From positions 14,090,648 through 14,154,647 of the forward strand of contig CM073329.1 of assembly GCA_037043015.1 (NCBI GenBank): a stretch of DNA of 64,000 bases. Direction: 5' to 3'. Of this stretch, positions 12,457 through 23,862 are shown one piece after another; position 1 is the stretch's first letter; every line of letters starts with the position of its first letter. The notes beneath the pieces were generated by a model. That model was given only the letters and a program-made list of their open reading frames with translations. It was not told the origin of the DNA and searched no databases. Source of the DNA: Bryum argenteum. Its lineage: Eukaryota > Streptophyta > Bryopsida > Bryales > Bryaceae. A program made the position numbers and the translations under genes.

Positions 12457-13043
12457 TGTTACTGGAGCCAACGTTGACAATAGGGGGGCGATCAAGTCGG
12501 GAGGATAGGGCCACCAATCAGCAGCAGAAGACTGCGGAGGCATCATTGGTACATAAAAGCTTAGCAAGCACATAGTAGCGATCTTTTGTTAGTGCATTGA
12601 GATATGAGACTAGGGGTTACGAAATCTTGTACTCTTATTATCATTATCAATACAAGGGAGAAGGCCAATCTTTCTCCCTATTTGCTTGTCTCTAAACTAT
12701 GCTCTTCTAATTCCTAACTGTTGCCTTCCTACTACTCCTGCACTCGTCTTCCTCTTCTTGTTGGCTCACTACGTTGCCATAAACGTCGTTGCTTGCCTTG
12801 GGTGGTTATGCGGAGAACAACTCTCCCTTTCGCTGCCTGGTAGACAACATAAGGCAACTTGTGGCCGTCTAACAATTCTCACTCCCCATTGCTTCTCTCC
12901 CTCCCTCGGTGGCTAAGTGGCCGCTCGCTATTTCCCCTCTGTACTCAGAAGTCAGCGATTATGCCAATGACGCTCATCATAGGAGTTCACAAAGGCACCC
13001 TAAGCCAACATTGAGTTAACCGAGTGTTCACTCGTAGTCAACC
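12457..13043 (+). mobile_element. LTR, left part (5' end)
   Basis: Begins TGTTACTGG directly after GCAAC (12452-12456). The same GCAAC follows the right LTR part at 21829-21833 and occurs once at the uninterrupted site in copy 1. It stops abruptly at 13043. Positions 12653-13043 are repeated at 21268-21658 with exactly the same length (391 bp) and about 20 differences by eye. The order of sequence fits one LTR of about 757 bp split by an 8.2 kb segment, or two truncated LTRs. Confidence 0.65.
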
Positions 13044-13489
13044 TTCAAGTTTCCAAGTGTCCTCTGAAAGAACTTTGGTTCGTTAAAGATTGAAGATAAA
13101 TACCACCATAATTTTTAAAGATAGGGTTGAAAATTGAGGTATTGTCCTATTTATTGAGGTGGGAACAATAAAAGACAATGTGGAAATTGACAAAATGATT
13201 GGCTAGTGTTGATTTTCAAAATGATTCACTTTCTGCTACTCTATAATTATATTTTGAATACTAATATGAATTTTCTAAGACAATAGGAGAGCATTAAACT
13301 CCACATACATGTCAAAACAAATTAAACGAAACAATTTTTTAAAATTTCAAGCTTAATTTGGAAAATTTTTTCTAAGAAGAAGATCATTTTGGGACAGAGG
13401 TAGTAAATCCTTTTTTGGTCATTATAACATACATGGGTGAAACAATTAAGTGACCTACTTATTCTCTAAATTGATAATACCTCTACTAG

Positions 13490-14590
13490 TGCATATATGG
13501 GTGAATGCACGAAACTCTTAAAGCCTTTTGTCACTCTTTAGTATTTCATTTGTTTTTTGGCCATAACTTTTGTATTGAATTTCCAAATGACTCAAAATTT
13601 ATAGGAAACCTATTCATAACCATTATACACACTCCCCTAATTTTTGAGGATTTTTCAGAAATAGTTTACTATTTTTAAATAGCCCCAAAAATTTCTCACA
13701 AATGGTGATTTAGGGTTTTTAAGCACTTTTTGAACCCAAATAAACAAAATTTGAGCTGGAATCAGGAGAGAATGGTCTCTTTGTAGACTTATAGCTATTG
13801 TCCGAAAGAATTTCAAAAATATTTACTTTTATATGGTGTAGAAGTCCACAAAAAAAGAGATCTTTCCTATGTTTTTTTGGAAAGTATGAAACATTATTTT
13901 GGTGAGTTTTTTGGTCAGACCTCTTTGACTTAAAGTCTTCTCAAATGGAAAATTTTTAAATTTTTTAAAAAAAAATCCCTATTTTTAACAAATAAAAATG
14001 TTATGAGGTGTATTTTTTTACGGGAATTTTTGACATATAATTCACATAGAATTCAGTGAAGAAAATACACCTTGTAACATTTTAATTTGTAAAAAATAGG
14101 AATTTTAAAAAAAAAAAATTCTAAAAATTGCCCATTTGAGAGGACTTCATGTCAATGAGGTTTGACCAAAAAACTCACCAAAATAATGTTTCATACCTTC
14201 CAAAAAAATGTAGAAAAATGCTCTTTTTGTGGACTTCTACACCACATAAAAATAAATATTTTGAAATTCCTTTAGACAATAGCTATAAGTCTACGAAGAG
14301 ACCATTATCTCCAAATTCCAGCTCAAAATTTGTTTAAATGGGTTCAAAAAGTGCTAAAAAAACCCTCTACATCACCCATTGTGAGAAATTTTCGGGGCTA
14401 TTTAAAAAAAATTGAAAAATATTTGAAAAATACTCAAAAACTAGATATTTTATATTATGGTTATGAGTAGCTTTCCTATAAATTTTGAGTCATTTGGAGA
14501 TTGAATACAAAAGTTATGACCAAAACACAAATCAAAAACTAAGGTGTGACAAAAGGTTTTAAGTGTCTCGTGCATTCACCCATATATACA
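13490..14590. repeat. Long inverted repeat (foldback), arms about 540 bp
   Basis: The left arm starts CATATATGGGTGAATGCACG (13492) and the right arm ends with its complement near 14588. The arms match along their length with scattered changes: for example GACTTATAGCTATTGTC at about 13785 against GACAATAGCTATAAGTC at about 14275, and GGTGAGTTTTTTGGTCA against TGACCAAAAAACTCACC. The centre is near 14040. No protein is encoded. A transcript would fold into a long hairpin. Confidence 0.85.
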
Positions 14591-14979
14591 TAACATTTAG
14601 TAGTGGTGTCAAGGTGTCAAACATTCCACATTCAATAGTGTTTGTATTATTCCAGACCACTTAACTACTCTTGGGTGTGGAATATTCGGCCCCCCAACAA
14701 TGAATAAAGACAATTTTATGGTGGCTATTGACTGTTATTTATCCTTTTTCCAATGTTTTTTTTTGGCGGTTTGGTGCAAAATGGCACCAAATATTTTTGC
14801 CTAGCACCAAGCCTATAGGAAAAAAACAAGAAAATTTTGGATGAAATCACCAAATAGTAGATGAAAATAGAATAATAGATAAGTAATATGATGTTTTCTA
14901 TCCAATATGTGCATGAACTTGAAACTCAATTCTTGCTTCGGACACACGCTTGCATCATTCAACTATCCGTTAGACTTGA

Positions 14980-15075
14980 AGGACATCGCTAGAATGAATC
15001 TAAGCCAAATTTCACATTTGTCCATCAGTTACTCCTTCAAGGGCTTCACTGTTAATAAACTTGTTGCTGGATTCA
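14980..15075 (-). pseudogene. Remnant of a second HET gene (3' end)
   Basis: About 95 bp similar to the 3' coding end of the HET gene at 15970-16050: TCTAAGCCAAAT, TTACTCCTT.AAG.GCTTC and GTTCATAA/GTTAATAA occur in the same order. It corresponds to the C-terminal NGEAL-GVSD segment. The rest is lost or displaced by the element that follows, so this is a relic of a tandem HET duplicate. Confidence 0.5.
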
Positions 15076-15093
15076 TGTGTGAAGAACTGCAAG

Positions 15094-15915
15094 GTGGGTA
15101 GAAGCATACTAGGGTGGATCACTTTCGGACAAGTACTTGTACTCAAGAAGTACCAAAAGTCAATGCCCAATTTTGATGGGTACTTTAGGTACTAGAAATC
15201 TTAATTTGCAAATAAACAAGGTTTACAAGAAGCATTGAGTGTTAAAAATCATAGTGAATTAAAGAGATTTAAGGGGACTATTAGACTTGGTTGTGGGCCA
15301 GTGATAAAAGTCACAATAATGAAAATTATCCCCATCGAAAGTTTTTAATATTGTACAAAGAGTACATGCTAAGTACTATATCTTGATTCCTAGAAGTAGC
15401 CTTTGGTGCCAAAAACAATGAGTTGGTACAAATGGCCCACGTAGGGATTGTATGAATATGGTGGAATGCACAAAAATCCACCTAAAAATTTTAATTTTTG
15501 ACTAAATTACATCATGTCAAAATTTTTGCCCTTTGATCACTAAAAATTGTAAGGAAAGGATGAGTCTTTGGAAAGTACTGATACAACATATGTTACCTTA
15601 GAAGGTGCTCTCTCTAACCATATAATTATTTTTGTACTTTGCAACTCAAATCTTACCAAATTTGAGTACTTTGTAACATTTTTGACTGCCTCTAACTGAA
15701 AAGCAATAAGTGCAAATTACAATATGTTCCTAATATTTTTGAAAAAATTTGTCAAGTGATTTGCACACTCCATCACTCTTTTTACCTAAATCCAAAAAAC
15801 AAAATTAGTACTTTAAGATGTAGAGGGTTCCAAGAAAGGCCATTGAACAAGCAAATTTACAGGATTTAGAGGGCGTAACGTACTTTTTGATCCACCCTAG
15901 TGTGCTTCCACCCAG
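15094..15915. mobile_element. TIR element between the HET remnant and the HET gene
   Basis: The ends are inverted repeats of about 26 bp with three differences, core ACTAGGGTGGATCA at 15108-15121 and its complement TGATCCACCCTAGT near 15887-15902. Length is about 820 bp with no ORF of note. The central part is AT-rich. Confidence 0.65.
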
Positions 15916-15978
15916 GTGAATTTGAAGAAGTCAACCTATAGCTAGGTTCATTTCTTGAAGGGCATGGCTTTCGACAAT

Positions 15979-18900
15979 CTAAGCCAAATGAAAATATCGC
16001 ATTTGGTCGTCACTTACTCCTTGAAGAGCTTCGCCGTTCATAATGCCTTGCACGTAAGCCGCACGTATGACATTGTAGTACTCACCACATCGCCTCAACA
16101 CCACAGGCACACTACAGCCCTGGACAATCACAATCTCATCGCCCTTTTGGGTTTGAGGGTGAGTTCGGCCAAGGTAGCCTCGGTTTGTGCTAAGCCATCT
16201 CCATTGATCAAGTGTCACACGATTTAGACAAGCTAGCATATCATCAAGTTCTGGATCCTCTTGAACAATCGATGAAGAAGATGCCGATGATGAGGCTTGT
16301 CCATGGGTATACGCCATCTCATACCACTGTTGAAGACTTCTGCCCGCCAATTTGAATTCCGCTGTTCGTTGTAGCCATTCCAAGGCTGTCTCGGTTCTTG
16401 TAGAATCTTCATCCATGAAAGCTCTTTGTTGATACAGTCTTGGAATAAGACACTCATTGTTTGGATCAAAACCAAGCTGTGCGTGTTGGGATTCTGGACT
16501 CCATGATATGCGGAAAATCTCCTGGCTCAGTTGTTTCAAGGCCCTGAAGGTATCCGCATCTGATCCATACGCGTTTTGATTGTGATCTGGCTTAACAGCA
16601 TCATACTCTTTCGCTTCGGCCTCATTGTTGACAAGAAGCCAATCATGTGTTTCCGTCGACCCCAACCCATCAACTTTGTCGAAGGAAAAACCCCGAACTC
16701 GCAAAATAGAGCCGTCTCCGACATAAGATATGACGGCATCTTTACCAGCATCTGCAGAATATGCGCCACTGATATGCGCATACTGAACCGATTGAAATAG
16801 AGAATCCGGTGACCGGGACCAAAGTCCACGGTCCTCCCAATTAGGAACCCAAGATACAACATCAGATTTGTTGACTTGGGTTGGGATTTTGAGGCATATA
16901 AGATCTAAGTTGGATCCACTAGCAATCAACCTTTTTGTCAGATCTCGATATACTACATCCTTGGAGTTTGCATAATTTGGGTGTGGGATCAACTCACGAA
17001 GTTCCGCACTCAGCCCAAGCATGCCATATACCTTGTCACGAGGATCAGTAGCTAGAAAGTTATTGGTTAAATATAAAAGTTGACGAATATAAACGAATCT
17101 CAGAAACTGCGGACTCTGAAAGTCACACAGCATCACTAAATTCTTAAGGCCGGCAGCAACCAAAAGAAGCTCGTCTGAGTCAAAGGTTACATCTACAATG
17201 CTGTCACCGAAGTTGCTTGTCTTACCGAAAACGGTTTCAAAGTCATCCCAAGGTAAAGATTTTGTACCACAATGAAAGATTTTTGAGCTTCGACAGAGCG
17301 CTAGTTCTTGAATGATCCAAGTTCGTGACCAATATCCATTCATTGCTAAATCCTTCAAGGCAGTCCACTCATCCCCATACTTGCCAAGATCGAACTCCGA
17401 GGGCAACTCCTTTAAATACTCGTCGTATTGAGACCGTGGTTCTTTTGTTGCCAACACCTGAAGAAAATCCATAGCTCTGCCGCTGGTCTTGCTTGCAACC
17501 CCAAGCCAAACAACAACTCCACTTGCTAGAGAATAGATGTCGCCCATTCTCAGGACCTCTCAGGATCTCTCTGGGATGTCTTTCTGGTTTATACAAATTG
17601 CATCCACCCAAAGCAGGCCATAAGAATTTCCTAGTTGACGTAAAGCATCATCGAGACTGACAGTGATCCGCAGTTTCTTTCCATCAAGTATGATAGTTCT
17701 TCTCTCGGGCAGAGTACCCCAACAATATGAGAGCGCCCAATATCGCGAGTCGGCGCTTAGAGGAACATGAATAATGGTTCCGCAGAGGGGTTGCGACTCG
17801 ATGGGATCTTGCAACTTGATCAGTCGGATCTCATTCCTTTCGATGTCTAAGGGTTGGTAGGAATATGATCTAAGACAAAAGAAAGAAGCTAAAGATTGAA
17901 AATAAGACAACCATGGAAAACACATTCCTGATAGTCCTGAAAGCAGACCAGAACTGGCGCTGTGGCCAATCGTGATTTGGGGCAGGGCAGGACGGGTTCC
18001 GAGAGGACTCGTTACTGGTGAAGATGGGCTTGAAACAACATTCTCCGTAGGTCTGCAAACATGGCATCCACACACAAAGAGTTTCAAGACAAAGTCATCA
18101 AAATCTCATGAACGAGTTTAGCACGGGTACCGAATCTCCAGACAAGTAACCAAGTTCGAAGAGAGGGTAGACAAGCAACCACAAGCGTCTTCAACCTTCA
18201 TGATATTGAACGACCTGTCGACATCACAAGCCTTCTCCCTGAATAGCGCCACTAACTAGCTAGAGGAGGAACGCACTGACACTTCAATCAATTCCTAGAA
18301 CCAGGCCACAAGATATCAGGAACCACGGATCACTTACTGTTCAAGTCCGAGTGCATATTGCTGACCAGACGAGGGAAGGGCTGCGCCAAAAATAGTGCTG
18401 GTCCCTACACAAGTGCATCGTAGCATTACACAGAAGATGTTAATATGTGAACACCGGAAACCCTCCCAGGTTTAAAGATGCCAACCAACCTTTTCCCTTC
18501 TGATTTTAGATATGCGAAAATGTCACTGGCACCGTAGGCAACTGAGAAGAACGCTATTGAACACAGAACATGAGGCTTACCCAAGTTTCCATCAGTAGTT
18601 CTCAAAATACACTTAACAGGTTCACAACAAACTATGTAGTGCGATGGATCACTAAATATGATGGAAGAAGTGGGCAGCATTTTGCATAGTTACAAGCATG
18701 CTGATAGAAAAAACAGACGGATCTAAAAACCAAGCAGAGGACGCCAGCAGACACTGAATAGGATCAATTCTTAACTCCGACTAATTCATCTACGTTCAAA
18801 GATCACAGAAATCAGCATATGAAACCAGCGGAACACAAAGGATCGAATCTGCTAACGGAACTCAAACAAGATCCACATGACTTGCTCAGGTTCCGAGGAT

Positions 18901-18996
18901 TTTACCTTGTGGAGGAGTCTGCAAATCCGGGCTGTCTGCGCTGGGGGTTTGACCAGGCTCAAGAGTTGGTCCACAGTCGCGAAACAGAGACGGTGA
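15979..18996 (-). pseudogene. HET-domain (heterokaryon incompatibility-like) gene with an in-frame TGA
   Basis: The main exon runs 18052-15979. The N-terminal part has classic HET motifs: YQPLDIERNEIRLIKL, YWALSYCWGT, LLWVDAICINQKDIPERS. The sequence continues MGDIYSLASGVVVWLG, NGYWSRTWIIQELALCR and TDPRDKVYGMLGL, and ends in the usual tail GYLGRTHPQTQKGDEIVIVQG and GIMNGEAL. A TGA at 17562-17560 interrupts the frame between PERS and EVLRMGDIY; both sides are in the same frame, about 700 codons in all. Two upstream exons splice in phase: 18404-18338 and 18996-18906 (junction codons Q and G), giving a Pro/Ser-rich N-terminus. The first exon is unresolved. HET domains act in fungal self/non-self recognition and cell death; plant copies are thought to be fungal transfers. 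Nonsense mutation or sequencing error would both explain the stop. Confidence 0.8.
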
Positions 18997-19138
18997 CTGG
19001 AATTAAACAAACCACACACAGCATAGAATTATGGATAAAAGAAAGTGAACTATCAAGTGTGAATGAACACGAGCAAGCTACAACCTGATCGCAACCTAAT
19101 CCTTACAAAGTCACACGGAAATCCAAGAGGAAAAATCA

Positions 19139-19321
19139 TCACAGTATCAGTCCCCATGTCATAGCTATTGTTGCTGCTGCAATTAGTGGCATAGCAAATA
19201 TCATAAGCCACACGATCGAATCCAAAAACCAAACCACAAACGAATCATACCGATACGTCTGCCCCGCGGGCTCCGTTTGATCAAGTATGCCTCCAGCAGT
19301 AGCATTGGCATCGCCATCCAT
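19139..19321 (-). CDS. Possible first exon or small membrane protein upstream of HET
   Basis: 60-codon open frame starting MDGDANATAGG with a membrane-like segment WLMIFAMPLIAAATIAM near the end. A telo-box (complement of TAGGGTTT, 19676-19683) and a donor-like ACTTTTGAAG/GTGAGC near 19632 lie upstream on the same strand, so transcription toward HET is plausible. The best donor after the ATG (TATCG/GTATGATT) gives the wrong phase for the 18996 exon, so a join to HET is not shown. Function unknown. Confidence 0.3.
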   Translation of the reverse strand: MDGDANATAGGILDQTEPAGQTYRYDSFVVWFLDSIVWLMIFAMPLIAAATIAMTWGLIL

Positions 19322-19675
19322 GACGACGTGAAGGGAGCTTCAAGTACGACAGAGACAGGATTTAGGATTAACTTCAGACGTTGATTGTACGATTTTGACA
19401 GAGAGAAACCAGTTCAGCCTCAAAATGTTAAGAATAACAAATTCTAAACGTGAGTGAAAAGCTCAGCGACTGAACTTACAAAAGAGCGAACAAGAGACAA
19501 ATCCGCTATGATGGAAATCCCTCGATCGGTAATAGGCAGACCCTGCTGCGCAACCAGGCAAGGAATCCAAGTTGCTACAATCTATACGTCCGCTTGCACC
19601 TCTCACTCTAAGTTACATCCCTGCTCACCTTCAAAAGCTTGTCTCATCCTGCGATTCCCAGCGACTCGGTGAGCT

Positions 19676-19683
19676 TAGGGTTT
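19676..19683 (-). promoter_or_regulatory. Telo-box, minus strand
   Basis: AAACCCTA read on the minus strand, about 350 bp upstream of the ATG at 19321 and 680 bp upstream of the first in-phase HET exon. It suggests the promoter region of the minus-strand transcription unit. Confidence 0.35.
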
Positions 19684-20333
19684 GACCGGGATTCCATTTC
19701 GCTGAGATTCTGGAGCCTGTACTACTCGGATGGTACAGTGGGGGTCCATGAAACCGTGGGTTTTGGAAAGACGCAGTAGCTAAGTACAGTGGGGTACAGA
19801 AATAATTCGAACTGCATTTGAAAGCAGTTTTTGAAAAAAGTTTGAAATGTGCCTGTATACTCAAAAATGATCGAAATTGCAATCCGTAAAAGGCATTGGA
19901 ACCACATCAGAGAGTTTTATACTATCATTGCAAAAAATTGCTTCTTTTTTTTGTAAAATTGTTCAAAGAACTAAAACTCTACATATTCCATCCACAATTG
20001 ACCATTGTCACTTTGTGCTTCAATTACGATGTTCATTTTCACTTGCAAAATTGATATGAGTGCCATAAGTTGTTTCTTTAGATACTTGAGCTCACGTATA
20101 TCTTAAACTTAATCTGATGTCCTTGCCTGTTGAAGATAGATTTATTCTGAAATGTCTAGACAGTCAAGTACTTTTACAATAGAGTTGTTGGTTTATAGAA
20201 CCTATGATTCTGTGATCATAGCAAATTTTATTGCAGAAGCGAAAGAGCAAGTGGTAGAAATTTCTGGCACCGGCACGCTATTATACCTCAGACAGCAATC
20301 TGATGATTTTCATGACCGTTGTTTCATTTGCAG

Positions 20334-20694
20334 CTCAATATTCTTGACTTGTTCCTGGACTGCTTGACGGAGTCTAATGAGAAGGCGCTTGCGGAATAGG
20401 CTCTAAGACGGATTTGCAACTGTGTTGCTGGTAAGGTGTTACATCCTTATCCTTATTGAAATCAATTCTGTTTTTCTTGCGCAACAACTTCTTACCTACA
20501 TACTGTCGACATCATTTGACCTTATACAGCAAGTTTGTGCCCCTCCCGTTTTTTACTATGTCCATTACCTTGCCGTCTTTGAGGTTTGCATCCTATAAGT
20601 CCCTTATGCAGATTACCCAAACGGTGGTATTGAAGTGGAGAACGGTGCCAGAGTACCGCAGATTGTTCAGACTGTGCTTGTTAAGCCCCTTTGA
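20334..20694 (+). pseudogene. Spliced plant gene remnant (two exons, in-frame TAG)
   Basis: Exon 20334-20430 follows TTCATTTGCAG and ends at GCTG/GTAAGG. Exon 20612-20694 follows CTTATGCAG. Joined in phase they read LNILDLFLDCLTESNEKALAE, a TAG stop, then ALRRICNCVAD and YPNGGIEVENGARVPQIVQT up to VKPL and TGA. The TAG replaces what is probably Gln (CAG to TAG). I do not recognise the protein. An earlier exon may begin after ATTTTATTGCAG near 20236. It is inside the 9.37 kb insertion, so probably captured or stranded DNA. Confidence 0.45.
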
Positions 20695-21267
20695 AAACAC
20701 GGTATGAACCTACGAACCTGGTTTTGATTGACCTGTAAACATCTTCAAGTCCAAATGTTTAGATCTCAACAATTAGGAATTTTTCACTCCGAAAGTCGTC
20801 ACTGTGCAGACTGGCTGAGAGAAAAGGGTCCGTTTCGAACTCAACCATATTGTAGATGGTTGTTCCTGCATGTCATTCTATGTTAAAGAAGATTTCTTGA
20901 AGTGTTGGTAGTAATGGACATGGTGGTGGCATGGTGTTTCAGGTTTCGGGTTTCATTTTTGGAGTCGCCGTCAGACTGTCGAGTTCTTCATGGAGTTTCA
21001 TCGACGAGCCAAGGCCCACTATCGGTGAGATCAATTATTCTTGAAGGTCTTGATGCATCTTGGTAGAATTAGTGATCTATCCTTTCTTTGCTCATGTACA
21101 CGAAGCATGGAACCCTAATTTCGTCGTCCTGTCTCATTAGATTGATGTGCACAATAGATTCGGTGCCTAGTCGTCAAGTCTACCGCATAGGGCCATCATC
21201 TGTTCTTCGGGAATTTTCTTCGGCTCGCAAGGTTAGCAACAATGCGAAAGACGTTTTACTTTAAATT

Positions 21268-21828
21268 CAAGGGAGAAGGCCAGTCTTTCTCCCTATTTGC
21301 TTGTCTCTAAACTATGCTCTTCTGATTCCCAACTGTTGCCTTCCTACTACTCCTGCACTCGTCTTCCTCTTCTTGCTGGCTTACTACGTTGCCATATACG
21401 TCGTTGCTTGCCTTGGGTGGTTCTCCGGAGAACAACTCTCCCTTTTGTTGCCTGGTAGACAACATAAGGCAGCTTGTGGCTGTCTAACGGTTCTCACTCC
21501 CCATTGCTTCTCTCCCTCCTTCGATGGCTAAGTGGCCGCAGGCTATTTCCCCTCTGTACTCATAAGTCAGCGATGATGCCAATGACGCTCATCATAGGAG
21601 TTCACAAAGGCACCCTAAGCCAACATTGAGTTAACCGAGTGTTCACTTGTAGTCAACCGCTTTGCCAACGCTGACCAAGGTTGGTTCCCGTACGGTTCCC
21701 CCGAGTGCTTCCCAACTAAGTCTGTACCTCATCCCTCTTCTCTTATACGAAAGCACTCTATACTACCTGAAAAATACGTACGTTGGTCGACTTGAATAGG
21801 CTCACAAACCATATTTCCCCGGCTGATA
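21268..21828 (+). mobile_element. LTR, right part (3' end)
   Basis: 21268-21658 repeats 12653-13043. 21659-21828 is additional LTR-like sequence ending GGCTGATA, followed by the direct repeat GCAAC. The 5' 196 bp of the LTR (12457-12652) is absent here. No gag-pol sequence occurs between the two LTR parts. Confidence 0.6.
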
Positions 21829-22796
21829 GCAACCACAAACAAAACTTTGGAATTAGACTTGCATCAAAATGTAATAGAGGCTTTAGTTAGTACAAGCCAC
21901 ATCGATGTTTGAGGACGTTTGACGTTTGAGAATATGTTGAAGAGTGTGGAATCTCTAAAAGTATACAATATTCCTTCATGTCTCCTACAATATTGTTGTT
22001 AACGAGTCAAAAGCTAAAAATGTAGCTCAATAAAAATCTGTCCCATAGCCTTGAGATTCAACTATTAATACGAATCCGTTCCATGGCCAAGAGCCTTCAC
22101 GCATTGTGGGTTGATGACTTTGCTCATGCACAGTGGACCTACAAGAAATATCATTCCATGTGTTGTTGTTTAAAATGCGTGTTTTTATGAGAAAGAGGGA
22201 AAAAAAACCCGTTAGTCATGCATTGCGCCTTACATGAGGAATATTATAAATCCAACATTGTGAGTAGGGAGAAAATAAAACCTTTGATTGTATAGCATTG
22301 AAATTTCATGAAGAGAAGCAGAATCTCTTGTCTACTCAACATAAAACACAATGTGATTAGGAAGAAATTAAGAACTTTGATTGTATAGCATTGGACATTT
22401 GTATAGCAAGGATCTCTTGTCTACTCAAAATAAGTAGGAAGGTCGAATCTACTTTTCACACATCCACCACTAGAAACAAAAGCAAACCACCACATTGCCA
22501 ACTTGAGACATTTTATTGTCTAAGCTCAATTAATACACACATTGGGCATTAAAATAAGCACGACTTTTTTACTTCCAAACATTCCATGACTTTGACTTAA
22601 TGCGCACAAGTTTAATTACAAAACGTAGACCATCACTTTGCAACCGTTCAAAACATGTGTTTTATAACAAAAATACGACCATCAATGACTTCACATTCTT
22701 GAAGATCATTATTTCAACACTCATGCTTACAACTACCATCATCGTATAGAAGCTAAAGCAGGTTCAACCTAACCTTCGAGCTCCAACACTACTTTC

Positions 22797-23389
22797 TTAA
22801 CCCCTAAGTGGTGCGGGCTCATCAAAGATCAGCTTGGGCTTCTTTGGCGGTCGGTCGTCATTGAGGGGCACTTTGTGCTCATCAAGGATCAACTTGGGCT
22901 TCTTCGGCGGTCGGTCGTCGTTGAGCGGCACTAAGGACTCATCAAGAATCAACTTGGGCTTCTTTGGCGGTCGGTCATCGTTGAGCGGCAATGCGAACTC
23001 ACTAAGGATCAACTTGGGCTTCTTCGGCGGCCTGTCATCGTTGAGCGGCACTACAGATTCATCAAGAATCAACTTAGGCTTCTTCGGCGGTCGGTCATCG
23101 TTGAGCTTGCCCACGGCGCTACACGCTCTTCCTTCTTGAGCCAAGGTGGTGCGGGCCCATCAAATATCAACTTGGGCTTTTTCGGCCGTCGGTCGTCGTT
23201 GAGCTGGCTCCATGGTGCTACGCGCTCATCAAGGATCAGCTTAGGCTTCTTCGGCCGTCGGTCATCGTTCTTCTCGCCCCACGGTGCCTTCTCCTTAACC
23301 ACATTATCGGTTAACTTCCGAGCAAGTGCTCCTACCACAAAAAGTAAGAGCCACAAGCTCCATACAACCGACATAGTTCTCATTGCCAT
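22797..23389 (-). pseudogene. Second secreted repeat-protein gene, 1-nt frameshift
   Basis: Same signal peptide (WSLWLLLFVVGALARK) and the same repeat units as the 9561-10277 gene, but seven units. A 1-nt deletion near 23110 shifts the frame after KKEERVAP. The frame as read therefore ends at 23069 with about 106 residues and only two units. The downstream five units continue in the other frame up to the same FDEPAPLRG ending. The 5' UTR intron (23406-23768) and TATA box (23855-23862) are intact. It may be a truncated functional secreted protein, a young pseudogene, or a sequencing error. Confidence 0.75.
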
Positions 23390-23854
23390 GTCTCTGTCTT
23401 TGATCCTACACGCAAGCACACAAGGCAATGTTAATCTTCCAAGCTATAGTAGCATTGCCAGCATAAAAACTAATACGTTAATCACTTGGGTACCATCACA
23501 ATGCTTTTTGGAAAAGTTTGCTTCGGTTCACTGAGTACTCAACAAACTTGGAGCAAATGTGCAAGAGTATCATAACCAAAGCTTGTGTGTGGGTAAGGGT
23601 TCCATACTACATGAACTGATATGCTACTACTTCACAAGATTGCACAAACAAAACAACGTAACAACAAAAAAACCTTCAAATGAATTTGCACACGTATTGT
23701 CGAATTTTGCAAACCCTAGTCACTAAGACTCAATAAACTCAAACACTCGAAAAACAAGAAGAACTCACCGTTCATAAGAAGGAAGCTCGAACAAGACTCA
23801 AGGTTGACACCAAGAGCAGCAGAAGATGTGTGTAGAATGAGGCTCCGCATTGGA

Positions 23855-23862
23855 TTTATATA
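23855..23862 (-). promoter_or_regulatory. TATA box of the second repeat-protein gene
   Basis: TATATAAA on the minus strand, at the same place as in copy 1. Confidence 0.55.

Noticed and set aside
12686-12916. 76-codon frame resembling a small membrane protein, repeated at 21301-21531
   Set aside because: It lies within an LTR; the repeat reflects LTR duplication, and there is no independent support for translation.
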